DNA from: JAKFXL01 sp947085765
GTDB taxonomy: Bacteria > Pseudomonadota > Gammaproteobacteria > Tenderiales > Tenderiaceae
Reading direction: 5' to 3'
Length of the DNA stretch: 31,695 bases
NCBI GenBank assembly: GCA_947085765.1
Contig: CAMTXZ010000028.1
Location: 1 to 31,695, forward strand
The notes under the pieces: generated by a model
The model's input: the letters and a program-made list of their open reading frames with translations, nothing else
Databases searched by the model: none
What the model was told of the DNA's origin: nothing
In this document: piece by piece, positions 7,887 through 16,364 of the stretch
Position numbering within the stretch: position 1 is the first letter of the stretch
Layout: every line of letters begins with the position of its first letter
Program-made: the position numbers and the translations under genes

Positions 7887-8222
7887 TTAGCCATTACTGC
7901 TATATGCCTTGCTCAACGTTTCAGAAACAAAATCAGCCCTGGAAGCAGAGTTATTCTCACATCCATTCTGTTCACACCAGGCAAAAAACTCATCCGGCAC
8001 TATCTGGCACTCAACTGCGCGAACACCGGAGCGCATGAATTCACTGCGGGCTTTGACGGCGGCTGCTTTCCATTTTTTAAATGACGCTTCGAAACACTCG
8101 GGGTCTGTTGCTGTGGCCTTGACCTGTGCCCAAGTCTCTTCTGTGTACCAGGTGACGCCGATGATGAGCAGCTGGCTGCGGTTTCTGGCTTTGAGGCGTT
8201 GATGGAGATTGGCTTTTTTCAC
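7887..8222 (-). CDS. Conserved-type hypothetical protein, 5' end abutting IS30
   Basis: A 111-aa protein of unknown function. It opens MKKANLHQRLKARNRSQLLI and continues with VTWYTEETWAQVKATATDPE, a style I recall from small hypothetical proteins of gammaproteobacteria, rich in Trp, Lys and Ala and probably helical. No catalytic motif or membrane segment is seen. The start is a GTG at 8222-8220 with no clear ribosome binding site, and it lies within a few bases of the left end of the IS30 element. The original promoter and perhaps the original start have therefore probably been cut off by the insertion. Confidence 0.6.
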   Translation of the reverse strand: MKKANLHQRLKARNRSQLLIIGVTWYTEETWAQVKATATDPECFEASFKKWKAAAVKARSEFMRSGVRAVECQIVPDEFFAWCEQNGCENNSASRADFVSETLSKAYSSNG

Positions 8223-8224
8223 TT

Positions 8225-8248
8225 GGATTCAACCAATAAGTGCATAAC
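8225..8248 (+). repeat. IS30 left inverted repeat
   Basis: Reads GGATTCAACCAATAAGTGCATAAC in two parts: GGATTCAACC, then AATAAGTGCATAAC. It differs from the right end at the first base and at three central positions. Confidence 0.75.
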
Positions 8249-8382
8249 TTGAACAGAGTAGAAGAAAAGGTCAGTCACCTGTAGTCTGATCGTTTTTTCT
8301 CCGGCAAGAGATGCGACGAATATGAGCTACGAGCAACTGACCTACGAACAACGATGCCAGAGAGCCTGCCCCACGAAGTGCT

Positions 8383-9315
8383 TTGGGTATTTATGCGCTA
8401 AAGAAAAGCGATATGAGTCAACAATATATTGCTGACACTATTGGTGTTAGTCAGCCAACAATTAGTCGAGAGCTCAGACGCAATACCGGTGATCGCGGCT
8501 ATCGTTTCAAACAAGCCCAAAAAATGAGCGAAGACCGCCGCATGCAAGCGATTAAGGCCCTCAAAATGACGCCCGAGATGATTCATCTTGTTGAGTCAAA
8601 ACTGCGGCTGAAGTGGAGTCCAGAACAAATATCGGGTTGGCTGCTGGAAGAGCGGGAAGAAATGCTTAGCCACGAAACAATTTATTTGCATATCTGGGCA
8701 GACAAGGCCTCTGGTGGCGACTTATTTAACTTGCTTCGCCGCAAAGGCAAAGCCTACCAGCCCCGCAGCAAAGACCAGGCAGGACGCGGCCATATAAAGA
8801 ATCGCGTCAGCATCGATGAGCGCCCAACAATTGTTGATGAAAAGGGGCGTGTGGGTGATTGGGAGATCGATCTTGTGATTGGTAAAGGTCACAGTGGCGC
8901 TCTGGTGACCATTGTTGAGCGTGCAACAAGTTTCACCGTATCAATGCGCATTAATGATAAATCAGCACATACGGTGACCATGGCAACGATCGCCTTGTTA
9001 GCGCCCTTCAAAGACATGGTGTTAACCATCACTGCCGATAATGGCAAAGAGTTCGCATACCATGAGCTGATAACTCATGCGCTGGGTGCGCAGGTCTACT
9101 TCGCCGGCCCTTACAGCTTTTGGCAGCGTGGATTGAATGAAAACACCAATGGCCTTTTACGACAATACTGGCCGAAAAGTACGGACTTCAAAAAAGTCTC
9201 GGCGAATGATGTGTCTGCCGTTATCATTGAGCTTAACGATCGACCAAGAAAAAAACTAGGGTATAAAACGCCGGCTAAATTAGTGGCGAAACATATGGCT
9301 GCGATTGCAGCTTAG
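8383..9315 (+). CDS. IS30-family transposase, N-terminus disrupted by a 28-nt insertion
   Basis: DDE transposase that moves the element by copy-out/paste-in transposition. Visible parts: the helix-turn-helix (YIADTIGVSQPTISRELRRN), then GDWEIDLVIGKGHSG (first Asp), ITADNGKEFA (second Asp) and RGLNENTNGLLRQYWPK (Glu). The natural start looks like ATG 8322, MSYEQLTYEQRCQ, which in relatives runs straight into IYALKKSDMSQQ. Here 28 nt (8361-8388) sit between the two and shift the frame. The long frame can start only at TTG 8383 or ATG 8411, so the protein would lose its first 13 residues or more. The catalytic domain is complete. It may be inactive or poorly expressed. Confidence 0.85.
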   Translation: MGIYALKKSDMSQQYIADTIGVSQPTISRELRRNTGDRGYRFKQAQKMSEDRRMQAIKALKMTPEMIHLVESKLRLKWSPEQISGWLLEEREEMLSHETIYLHIWADKASGGDLFNLLRRKGKAYQPRSKDQAGRGHIKNRVSIDERPTIVDEKGRVGDWEIDLVIGKGHSGALVTIVERATSFTVSMRINDKSAHTVTMATIALLAPFKDMVLTITADNGKEFAYHELITHALGAQVYFAGPYSFWQRGLNENTNGLLRQYWPKSTDFKKVSANDVSAVIIELNDRPRKKLGYKTPAKLVAKHMAAIAA

Positions 9316-9318
9316 GTG

Positions 9319-9342
9319 GTTATGCACTTCGGGGTTGAATCT
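9319..9342 (-). repeat. IS30 right inverted repeat
   Basis: Reads GTTATGCACTTCGGGG then TTGAATCT on the + strand, and is complementary to the left end at 20 of 24 positions. It begins 4 bp after the transposase stop. Confidence 0.75.
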
Positions 9343-9372
9343 GCCACTCAAAGAACATAACCGGTAATGAAC

Positions 9373-9415
9373 CCCGAAGTGGGATGTCAAATACCCCACT
9401 TTGGGACTTTCCTTT
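9373..9415 (+). terminator. Possible terminator after IS30
   Basis: Stem CCCGAAGTGGG (9373-9383) and CCCACTTTGGG (9395-9405) with one G:U pair and an 11-nt loop. A T-rich tail follows, with interruptions. It could stop transcripts leaving the transposase gene. Its left arm also resembles the IS30 terminal repeat core. Confidence 0.5.
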
Positions 9416-9461
9416 TTATAAATTTATACCCGGTTCCAGTATGGATTACAAAGTTAGTTCC

Positions 9462-9539
9462 GTAGGGTGCGCTGTGCGCACGCTGCACATGCGTAAGTGA
9501 TCCCTGATGGATCTACCGCGTGCGCAGAGCGCACCCTAC
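9462..9539. repeat. GTAGG-bounded inverted repeat, 22-bp arms
   Basis: Arms at 9462-9483 (GTAGGGTGCGCTGTGCGC and so on) and 9518-9539 (ending GCGCACCCTAC), with one mismatch and a 34-nt spacer. It lies 30 bp downstream of the mfd stop codon and could also act as a transcript-end structure. Confidence 0.8.
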
Positions 9540-9568
9540 AATTTGTTCATGCAGTTACAGTTGCGTGA

Positions 9569-12500
9569 TCATGCCAGCAACCCCAGCACCTTCTCCATCG
9601 CCACAATCCGTTCTTCCGTCTCAACCATCGGCATGATGATGCGCAATTTATCCTGGCCATCGAGCTTGTAGGTTTTGTTCTGTTTTTGGATGAGGTCGAT
9701 GATCTTGATGGGGTCGATATTGGTTTGTGCTGCAAATATCAGACGGCCACCTTGTGGTCCGGCTTCGATCTTTTTGATGCCGAGCGGTTGGGCTTTGAGT
9801 TTTAGTTCGGTGACACGCACTAGGTTTTTGAGTGCATCGGGCAGCAGGCCGAAGCGGTCGATCATCTCGACTTGCAGTTCGCGCAGTTCGTCGTCGTTGG
9901 CGGCGTTGGCGATGCGCTTGTACATCACTAGGCGGGTATGGACGTCGGGCAGGTAATCGGCGGGAATGAGGGCCGGGATTTTGAGATCGATCTCGGCGTG
10001 TTGCTCCAGCGGTTGGTCGAGGTTGGGTACTTTGCCGGCCTTGAGTGCCTTGACGGCGCGTTCCAGCAGTTCGCTGTACATGGTGAAACCGACCTCTTGT
10101 ATCTGGCCGCTCTGTTCGTCGCCGAGTAGTTCACCGGCGCCGCGAATTTCCAGGTCGTGTGTTGCGAGTGTGAAACCTGCGCCCAATCCTTCGAGTGATT
10201 CAATCGCCTCCATGCGTTTGACGGCATCGGTGGTCATGCTGCGCTGGGGCGGCACGACAAGATAGGCGTAGGCTTGATGGTATGAACGCCCGACACGGCC
10301 GCGCAGTTGGTAGAGCTGGGCGAGGCCGAGTTTGTCGGCGCGGTTCATGATGATGGTATTAGCGGTGGGCACGTCGATGCCAGTCTCGATAATCGTGGTG
10401 CAGACCAGGATGTTGTGACGCTGGTGGTAGAAGTCGAGCATCACCTGTTCCAGGTCGCGTTCACGCATCTGACCATGGGCGACAACAATACGCGCCTCGG
10501 GGATCAGCTCGCGCAGTTCGTTGGCCTTTTTCTCGATGGTATCTACTTCGTTGTGCAGGAAGTAGACCTGGCCACCACGTTTGATTTCGCGCAGACACGC
10601 CTCGCGTACCAGGTTGATGTCCCACTGGCGGACAAACGTTTTGATGGCGAGGCGTTTCATCGGCGCGGTGGCGATGATGGAGAGGTCGCGCATCTCGGAG
10701 AGCGCCATGTTGAGGGTGCGCGGGATCGGTGTGGCGGTGAGTGTGAGGATGTCGACCTCGGCGCGCAACGATTTGAGCCGCTCCTTTTGGCGCACACCAA
10801 AGCGGTGCTCTTCGTCGAGGATGACAAGGCCGAGTTCGGTGAACTTGACGTTGCTCTGTAGCAGTTTGTGGGTGCCGATGATGATGTCGACCTTGCCATC
10901 GGCGAGTGCGGCGAGCACTTCGTTCTGTTCCTTTTGTGAACGGAAACGCGACAGCACTTCGATGCGCATCGGCCAGTCGGCAAAGCGGTCGCGGAAGTTC
11001 TGGTAGTGCTGTTGTGCCAGCAGTGTTGTTGGCACCAGCACCGCTACCTGTTTGCCGCCGTGTACGGCGAGGAAGGTGGCGCGCATCGCGACTTCGGTTT
11101 TACCAAAACCAACATCGCCGCAGATCAGGCGGTCCATCGGTTTGTCGCTGACCATATCTTTGATGACGTTGTGGATCGCCTCTTCCTGATCGGGCGTCTC
11201 TTCAAAGGGGAAGGCGGCGGCGAAGGTGCGGTAGTGTTCATCCGGTTCGGCGTAGGCGTGGCCCCGGCGGGCGGCGCGGCGGGCGTAGATGTCGAGCAGT
11301 TCAGCCGCGACGTCGTGGGCCCGTTCGGCGGCTTTGCGTTTGACCTTCTGCCAGTGGTCGCTGCCGAGTTTGTGCAGCGGTGCACTCTCTGGTGCGGTGC
11401 CGGTGAAGCGGCTGATCAGGTGTAGTGACGAGACGGGCACATAGAGTTTGTCGCCACCGGCGTATTCAAGCGCCAGAAATTCGGTGGTCAGGCCGCCGAT
11501 GTCGAGGCTTTGCAGACCGAGGTAGCGGCCGACGCCGTGGTCTTCGTGCACGACCGGGCTGCCGGGCATTAGCTCGGTGAGACTGCGGACGATGGCGTCA
11601 TCATCACGCTTGGTGATCTTGCGGCGGCGGCGCTGCATGACGGTGTCGCCAAACAGTTGTGGTTCGCTGATGATGGCGATGGCGGACGAATGCGCCGACT
11701 CAGGCAGCAGCAACCCCTTTTCCAGCGGCGCGATGGTGATGCCGATGCGGGCGGCATCGTCATCTAAAAAGCTGAGCCAGTCGGGATAGGCACGCGGGTA
11801 GATTTCGTCGCGTTTGAGCAGCTCTAGCAGCGCTTCGCGGCGACCGCTGGTCTCGGCGGCAAAGAGGATGCGGCCGTTGAAGCCGTTGATGAATTCGCGC
11901 AGCGCCGCCAATGGTTGTGGGGCGCGGGCATTGACGCTGACCAGCGGCGCCATCTGGGTGGCGAAGTTGTAGACGCCGGGCGCCTCTTCAAGCTCGAAGT
12001 GGTGGCAGTCGATGCGCGGGAAGGTTTCGATGCGGCTGAGCAGTTCACTGCTGTTGATGAAGACCCGTGACGGCGCCAGGATCGGCCGCTGTTTGTCGTA
12101 GCGGCGTTGCTCGTAGCGCTCTTCGGCCTCGTGCCAGAAGGCGCTGGCGGCCTCGGCGATTCCCTCTTCCAATACCACCACGGTGTTTTTGGGCAGGTAG
12201 TCAAAGAGGGTGGTGGTCTGTTCAAAAAAGAGTGGCAGGTAGTATTCGATGCCGGGGGCGGCGATCCCTTCGGTGACATCCTTATATATGTTGGAGCGGG
12301 CCGGGTCACCCTCGAACTCGGCGCGGTAGGCCTGGCGGAACTGGGTGATCGCCTCTTTGGTGAGGGGAAACTCGCGCGCGGGCAAGAGTCGCACATTGGC
12401 GACACTTTCCTTGGAGAGCTGGGTTTCGGGATCAAAACTGCGTATCGTCTCGATCTCGTCGTCGAACAGGTCGATGCGGTAGGGGATTTTGCTGCCCATG

Positions 12501-13066
12501 GGGAACAGGTCGACCAGTGCGCCACGTACCGCAAACTCGCCATGTTCCATTACCTGCGAGACGCAGCGGTAGCCGCTGCGCTCCAGCCGCATGCGCAGCG
12601 CTTCGATGTTGAGTTTGTCGCCAATGTCGAGAAGCAGGCTATGGGCTTCGATATACTCGCGCGGCGCCAGCCGGTTCATGGCGGTGGCAGCGGGGATTAT
12701 CAGCACCCCCTTTTTGATCTGCGGCAGGCGGTAGAGCGCTTCGAGCCGCTGCGAGATAATGTCCTGGTGGGGCGAGAAGATGTCGTAGGGCAGTGTCTCC
12801 CAATCGGGGAAGGCGATGACTGGTAGCTCGTCCTCGTTGGCCAGATAGAAGCGTAGCTCGTATTCCAGCCGTGTTGCCATCTGCGAGTCGGCGGTAATCA
12901 CCACCAGCGGGCCGTCGTGTTGCCGTGCCCCCTGGCCCAGCACCATGCCAAAGCTACTGCCGTAGAGCCTGGCCCAGGTAGTGTGTTGCCCGTGTGTGCG
13001 TGGCATGGGTGGACTGAAAGGGTCGTGGTGGGTGGTGGTTAGGGTATTGGCGGTGTGCTGTGTCAT
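9569..13066 (-). CDS. mfd: Transcription-repair coupling factor Mfd
   Basis: ATP-dependent translocase that displaces RNA polymerase stalled at DNA lesions and recruits UvrA. The 1165 residues from ATG 13066 (MTQHTANTL) fit the family length; the frame is open to 13153 but that extension looks non-conserved. In order: UvrB-homology module (FPDWETLPYDIFSPHQDIIS, VRGALVDLFPMGS); RNA-polymerase-interacting and hinge part (VVHEDHGVGRYLGL); helicase motor with Walker A GDVGFGKTE (about residues 645-653), DEEH (about 749), TATPIPRTL and QLRGRVGRS; then the C-terminal autoinhibitory domain that contacts UvrA. It diverges from the RND operon on the other side. Confidence 0.97.
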   Translation of the reverse strand: MTQHTANTLTTTHHDPFSPPMPRTHGQHTTWARLYGSSFGMVLGQGARQHDGPLVVITADSQMATRLEYELRFYLANEDELPVIAFPDWETLPYDIFSPHQDIISQRLEALYRLPQIKKGVLIIPAATAMNRLAPREYIEAHSLLLDIGDKLNIEALRMRLERSGYRCVSQVMEHGEFAVRGALVDLFPMGSKIPYRIDLFDDEIETIRSFDPETQLSKESVANVRLLPAREFPLTKEAITQFRQAYRAEFEGDPARSNIYKDVTEGIAAPGIEYYLPLFFEQTTTLFDYLPKNTVVVLEEGIAEAASAFWHEAEERYEQRRYDKQRPILAPSRVFINSSELLSRIETFPRIDCHHFELEEAPGVYNFATQMAPLVSVNARAPQPLAALREFINGFNGRILFAAETSGRREALLELLKRDEIYPRAYPDWLSFLDDDAARIGITIAPLEKGLLLPESAHSSAIAIISEPQLFGDTVMQRRRRKITKRDDDAIVRSLTELMPGSPVVHEDHGVGRYLGLQSLDIGGLTTEFLALEYAGGDKLYVPVSSLHLISRFTGTAPESAPLHKLGSDHWQKVKRKAAERAHDVAAELLDIYARRAARRGHAYAEPDEHYRTFAAAFPFEETPDQEEAIHNVIKDMVSDKPMDRLICGDVGFGKTEVAMRATFLAVHGGKQVAVLVPTTLLAQQHYQNFRDRFADWPMRIEVLSRFRSQKEQNEVLAALADGKVDIIIGTHKLLQSNVKFTELGLVILDEEHRFGVRQKERLKSLRAEVDILTLTATPIPRTLNMALSEMRDLSIIATAPMKRLAIKTFVRQWDINLVREACLREIKRGGQVYFLHNEVDTIEKKANELRELIPEARIVVAHGQMRERDLEQVMLDFYHQRHNILVCTTIIETGIDVPTANTIIMNRADKLGLAQLYQLRGRVGRSYHQAYAYLVVPPQRSMTTDAVKRMEAIESLEGLGAGFTLATHDLEIRGAGELLGDEQSGQIQEVGFTMYSELLERAVKALKAGKVPNLDQPLEQHAEIDLKIPALIPADYLPDVHTRLVMYKRIANAANDDELRELQVEMIDRFGLLPDALKNLVRVTELKLKAQPLGIKKIEAGPQGGRLIFAAQTNIDPIKIIDLIQKQNKTYKLDGQDKLRIIMPMVETEERIVAMEKVLGLLA

Positions 13067-13252
13067 AAGCTGATCTGTTATGGATTTTGATGGTCTGGAT
13101 GGGCGGTCATTCTGGCATATTTCGCCACGTGGGTGGAGTTTGCTGTGACGCAACCGGGTTATTAGTGTTGACGGTGGGATTGCCCCAGGTAACCTTCAGG
13201 TTTTGTAGTTAAAACCGATATTTACTGCAACATAAAATGGAATTTAGTACTA

Positions 13253-15565
13253 ATGGTTGAACGTTATGCAACGTGGTTGATTCGCTGGCGCTGGGCGGTG
13301 GTGATGCTGACCCTGGTGTGGGTGGTTGCCGCCGCCATGGGCGGGCGTCTCTTAAGTTTTAGCAATGATTACCGGATCTTTTTCAGTGCCGATAATCCGC
13401 AGCTGCTGGCCTTTGATGCGCTGCAGAACGATTACACAAAAAGTGACAATCTGCTATTTGTGCTGACCTCGAAGGAGGGCGACCTCTTTACCCCGGAGGC
13501 GCTCTCTATTGTTGAAGAGTTGACGGATGCCGCCTGGCAGACCCCCTATTCCAGCCGTGTTGATTCACTCACCAACTTCCAGAATACCTACGCCAGCGAT
13601 GATGACCTGGTGGTGGAGCCACTGGTCAAACATGCGTTGTCACTCTCGCCTGAAGATGCCACCCGCATTAAAGCCATCGCTATGGATGAGCCGGTGTTGA
13701 TGAACCGGTTGATTACAGCTGCCGGCCATGTCACTGGTATTAATGTCACGCTGCATCTGCCGGGTAAAAATCCGCAGACAGAGGCGCCCGAGGTGGTTGC
13801 CTTTGCGCGCCAGCTGGCGGCGCAGTTTGAGAAAAAATATCCGGCTATGGAGATTCGCCTGACGGGTGATGTGATGATGAACAACGCCTTTCCCGAGGCG
13901 GGCACAAGCGATGTGAAGACATTGGTGCCGCTGATGTTTATGGTGGTGATTCTGCTGATCGGCATCACCATGAAAATGGTGACAGGCACCCTTGTCACCA
14001 TGACGGTGATCGCCTTAACCATCGTCTCGGCGCTGGGACTGACGGGGTGGGTGGGCATACCGATTTCGCCGCCGACCACCTCAGCCCCGGTGGTGATGAT
14101 GGTGATCGTGGTGGCTAACTGCGTCCACCTGTTGAACAACTTTCAGCAACACTATCATCTTGAAGGCGACAAGGCCGCGGCGATGGTGCAAAGCCTGCGC
14201 CTCAACATGATGCCTATTTTTGTCACCAACATCACCACGATCATGGGTTTTTTGAGTATGAATTTTTCAGACTCACCGCCGCTGCGTGATCTAGGTAATA
14301 TCGTGGTGATGGGTGTGATGACCGGTTATCTGCTTTCGGTGACGCTGTTGCCAGCGATGCTGATGTTGGTGCCAGTAAAGCGTCCGGTCGCGATGGCGCG
14401 CAGCAGTGGTGTTATGGCGGCCCTGGCGGAGTTTGTGATTCGGCGGCGCACCCCGGTATTTTACGGTTCGGTATTTGTGGTTGTGGTGCTGGCGGCGTTT
14501 ATCCCCAACAACGAACTCAATGATGAGTTTGTGAAGTACTTTGATAAAAGCATCAAGTTTCGCGCCGACACCGATTACACCACCGCCAATCTCACTGGCA
14601 TCTACCGGATCAGTTATTCACTTGATTCAGGCGAGAGTAATGGCATTAGTCGTCCTGACTATCTCAATACCATTGAGGCGTTTGGTCAGTGGTATAGGGG
14701 GCAACCGGAGGTGATTCATGTGCAGAGTTTTGCCGATGTGATGAAACGGCTCAGTAAAAATCTGCACAATGATAACCCTGAGTGGTATCGCATTCCGGAA
14801 CGGCGTGATCTGGCGGCTCAATATCTGCTGTTATATGAGATGTCACTGCCTTATGGTCTTGACCTGAATAATCAGTTAAATGTTGATAAATCGGCGACCC
14901 GCTTTGATGTTACCGTGCACTCCCTCTCCAGCAAGCAGCTGATGGCGCTGGAGGTGCGGGCGCAGCAGTGGTTGAAAGCGAACGCGCCAGCAGCGATGTT
15001 GTCGGATGGCAGTAGTCCGGCGATCATGTTTGCCCATATCGGCCAGCGCAATATCGAGAGTATGCTGAAAGGTAGTGTGATAGCGCTGGCATTGATCTCC
15101 TTGACCCTGATCGTCTCGCTGAGGTCATTCAAGGTGGGGTTGATCAGCCTGGTGCCCAATCTTGTGCCGGCGACGGTAGCCTTTGGCATCTGGGGCATAT
15201 TTGTTGGTCAGGTGGGGTTGTCGTTGTCGGTGGTGGTGGGCATGACGCTGGGCATCATTGTTGATGATACCGTTCATTTTTTGAGCAAGTATCTGCGCGC
15301 CCGTCGTGAGCAGGGTTTATCAAGCGAAGATGCGGTCCGTTACGCCTTTGCCAATGTCGGCAATGCCATGTGGGTGACATCGGTGGCGCTGGTGAGTGGA
15401 TTTTTGATGCTGTCGCTCTCCGCCTTTGAGTTGAATTCAGGGATGGGGTTGTTGACCGCTATTACTATTGTGGTTGCGCTGTTGGCAGATTTTTTACTCT
15501 TGCCTGCGCTGTTGTTGAAATTTGAGGAGAGCCGAAATGAACGGAAGGGTGTGTCTGTTTCCTAA
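13253..15565 (+). CDS. RND-superfamily (MMPL/HAE3-type) inner-membrane exporter
   Basis: Proton-driven exporter of the COG1033 type, 770 aa. The topology repeats twice: one membrane helix (about 13-31), a large periplasmic loop (about 32-225) and five helices (about 226-380), then a helix near 400, a second periplasmic loop and five helices to the C-terminus. The charged GIIVDDTVHFLSKY in the second half (about residue 670) is the usual relay site; the matching position in the first half reads VANCVHLL, without Asp. Relatives such as HpnN move lipids. The ATG at 13253 has no strong ribosome binding site. It overlaps the next gene by 29 nt, so the three genes to 18173 look like one operon. The substrate is unknown. 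Confidence 0.88.
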   Translation: MVERYATWLIRWRWAVVMLTLVWVVAAAMGGRLLSFSNDYRIFFSADNPQLLAFDALQNDYTKSDNLLFVLTSKEGDLFTPEALSIVEELTDAAWQTPYSSRVDSLTNFQNTYASDDDLVVEPLVKHALSLSPEDATRIKAIAMDEPVLMNRLITAAGHVTGINVTLHLPGKNPQTEAPEVVAFARQLAAQFEKKYPAMEIRLTGDVMMNNAFPEAGTSDVKTLVPLMFMVVILLIGITMKMVTGTLVTMTVIALTIVSALGLTGWVGIPISPPTTSAPVVMMVIVVANCVHLLNNFQQHYHLEGDKAAAMVQSLRLNMMPIFVTNITTIMGFLSMNFSDSPPLRDLGNIVVMGVMTGYLLSVTLLPAMLMLVPVKRPVAMARSSGVMAALAEFVIRRRTPVFYGSVFVVVVLAAFIPNNELNDEFVKYFDKSIKFRADTDYTTANLTGIYRISYSLDSGESNGISRPDYLNTIEAFGQWYRGQPEVIHVQSFADVMKRLSKNLHNDNPEWYRIPERRDLAAQYLLLYEMSLPYGLDLNNQLNVDKSATRFDVTVHSLSSKQLMALEVRAQQWLKANAPAAMLSDGSSPAIMFAHIGQRNIESMLKGSVIALALISLTLIVSLRSFKVGLISLVPNLVPATVAFGIWGIFVGQVGLSLSVVVGMTLGIIVDDTVHFLSKYLRARREQGLSSEDAVRYAFANVGNAMWVTSVALVSGFLMLSLSAFELNSGMGLLTAITIVVALLADFLLLPALLLKFEESRNERKGVSVS

Positions 15566-16340
15566 GCAGCTGGCTGTTATGGTGTTGGCATTGCTGTTTA
15601 GTGCCTCACTGCTGGCAGAGACCAATGCGGAGAAGGGGTTGGCAATTGCCAAAGAGTCTGAACTGCGGGGTGATGGTTTTGGTGACTTTAGCGCAGCGAT
15701 GGAGATGATCCTTAAAAACAGACAGGGCGATACCAGTACCCGTTACATTCGAATCCTTGGTCTGGAGGTTCCCGGGGATGGTGACAAGAGTCTCTCGATC
15801 TTTGATGAACCGGCTGACGTAAGAGGAACAGCGATGTTGACCTATTCGCACAAGAGCGGGCCGGATGACCAGTGGCTCTATCTGCCCGCGTTGAAGCGGG
15901 TCAAGCGTATCGCCTCTGATAATAAATCGGGACCGTATATGGGCAGTGAGTTTGCCTATGAGGATATCGCCTCGCAGGAGCTGGAAAAGTACACCTATCA
16001 ATATCTGCGTGACGAGGTTTTTGACGGAGCCGACTGTTTTGTTGTGGAGCGTATTCCGGTTGATGAAAACTCCGGTTATAAACGTCAGGTGGTTTGGCTG
16101 GATAAGGCTGAGTATCGGCCGTTGAAGACCGATTTTTATGATCGTAAGGATGTGCTGCTGAAGACGCTGATTAATACAGGTTACAAAAAATATCTGCAAC
16201 ACCATTGGCGTCCTGATGAGATGTTTATGGAAAATGTTCAGAACGGCAAGACAACCCGGATTCTTTGGAAGAACTACCGTTTTAATACCGGGCTTGTGGA
16301 AAAAGATTTTCAGGTAAATGACTTGAAACGGACGCGTTAG
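15537..16340 (+). CDS. LolA-like outer-membrane lipoprotein-sorting family protein
   Basis: Predicted secreted periplasmic protein, 267 aa, of the LolA/LppX-like half-barrel group usually annotated as outer membrane lipoprotein-sorting protein. I chose ATG 15537 because GAGGAG at 15524-15529 lies 7 nt upstream; an in-frame start at 15522 has no such site. The N-terminus is a signal peptide (hydrophobic VMVLALLFSASLLA, cleavage likely before ETNA). Family-like segments are the repeated threonine-rich strand RNRQGDTSTRYIRI, DDQWLYLPALKRVKRI, SDNKSGPYMGSEFAYEDI and the closing YRFNTGLVEKDFQVNDLKR. Pairing with an RND exporter is common in bacteria and suggests it carries a hydrophobic cargo across the periplasm. 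Confidence 0.85.
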   Translation: MNGRVCLFPKQLAVMVLALLFSASLLAETNAEKGLAIAKESELRGDGFGDFSAAMEMILKNRQGDTSTRYIRILGLEVPGDGDKSLSIFDEPADVRGTAMLTYSHKSGPDDQWLYLPALKRVKRIASDNKSGPYMGSEFAYEDIASQELEKYTYQYLRDEVFDGADCFVVERIPVDENSGYKRQVVWLDKAEYRPLKTDFYDRKDVLLKTLINTGYKKYLQHHWRPDEMFMENVQNGKTTRILWKNYRFNTGLVEKDFQVNDLKRTR

Positions 16341-16364
16341 CGTTCAGTATTGTTAGGAGTGAAG

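Larger units (their letters stand above)
8222..9345 (+). mobile_element. IS30-family insertion sequence, about 1.12 kb
   Basis: One DDE transposase gene is flanked by imperfect terminal inverted repeats: 8225-8248 against the complement of 9319-9342, with 20 of 24 positions identical (shared GATTCAACC and AAGTGCATAAC). The ATTCAA near both tips matches the general look of IS30-family ends. The outer limits are uncertain by about 3 bp at each side, so I could not define the target duplication. Confidence 0.82.

Noticed and set aside
10307..12826. Long + strand frames opposite mfd (184 and 239 aa)
   Set aside because: They lie antisense to a well-conserved mfd and have no family pattern or ribosome binding site; they arise from GC-rich codon use.
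13067..13153. 29-codon N-terminal extension of mfd
   Set aside because: The sequence looks non-conserved and ATG 13066 gives a length that fits the family better.
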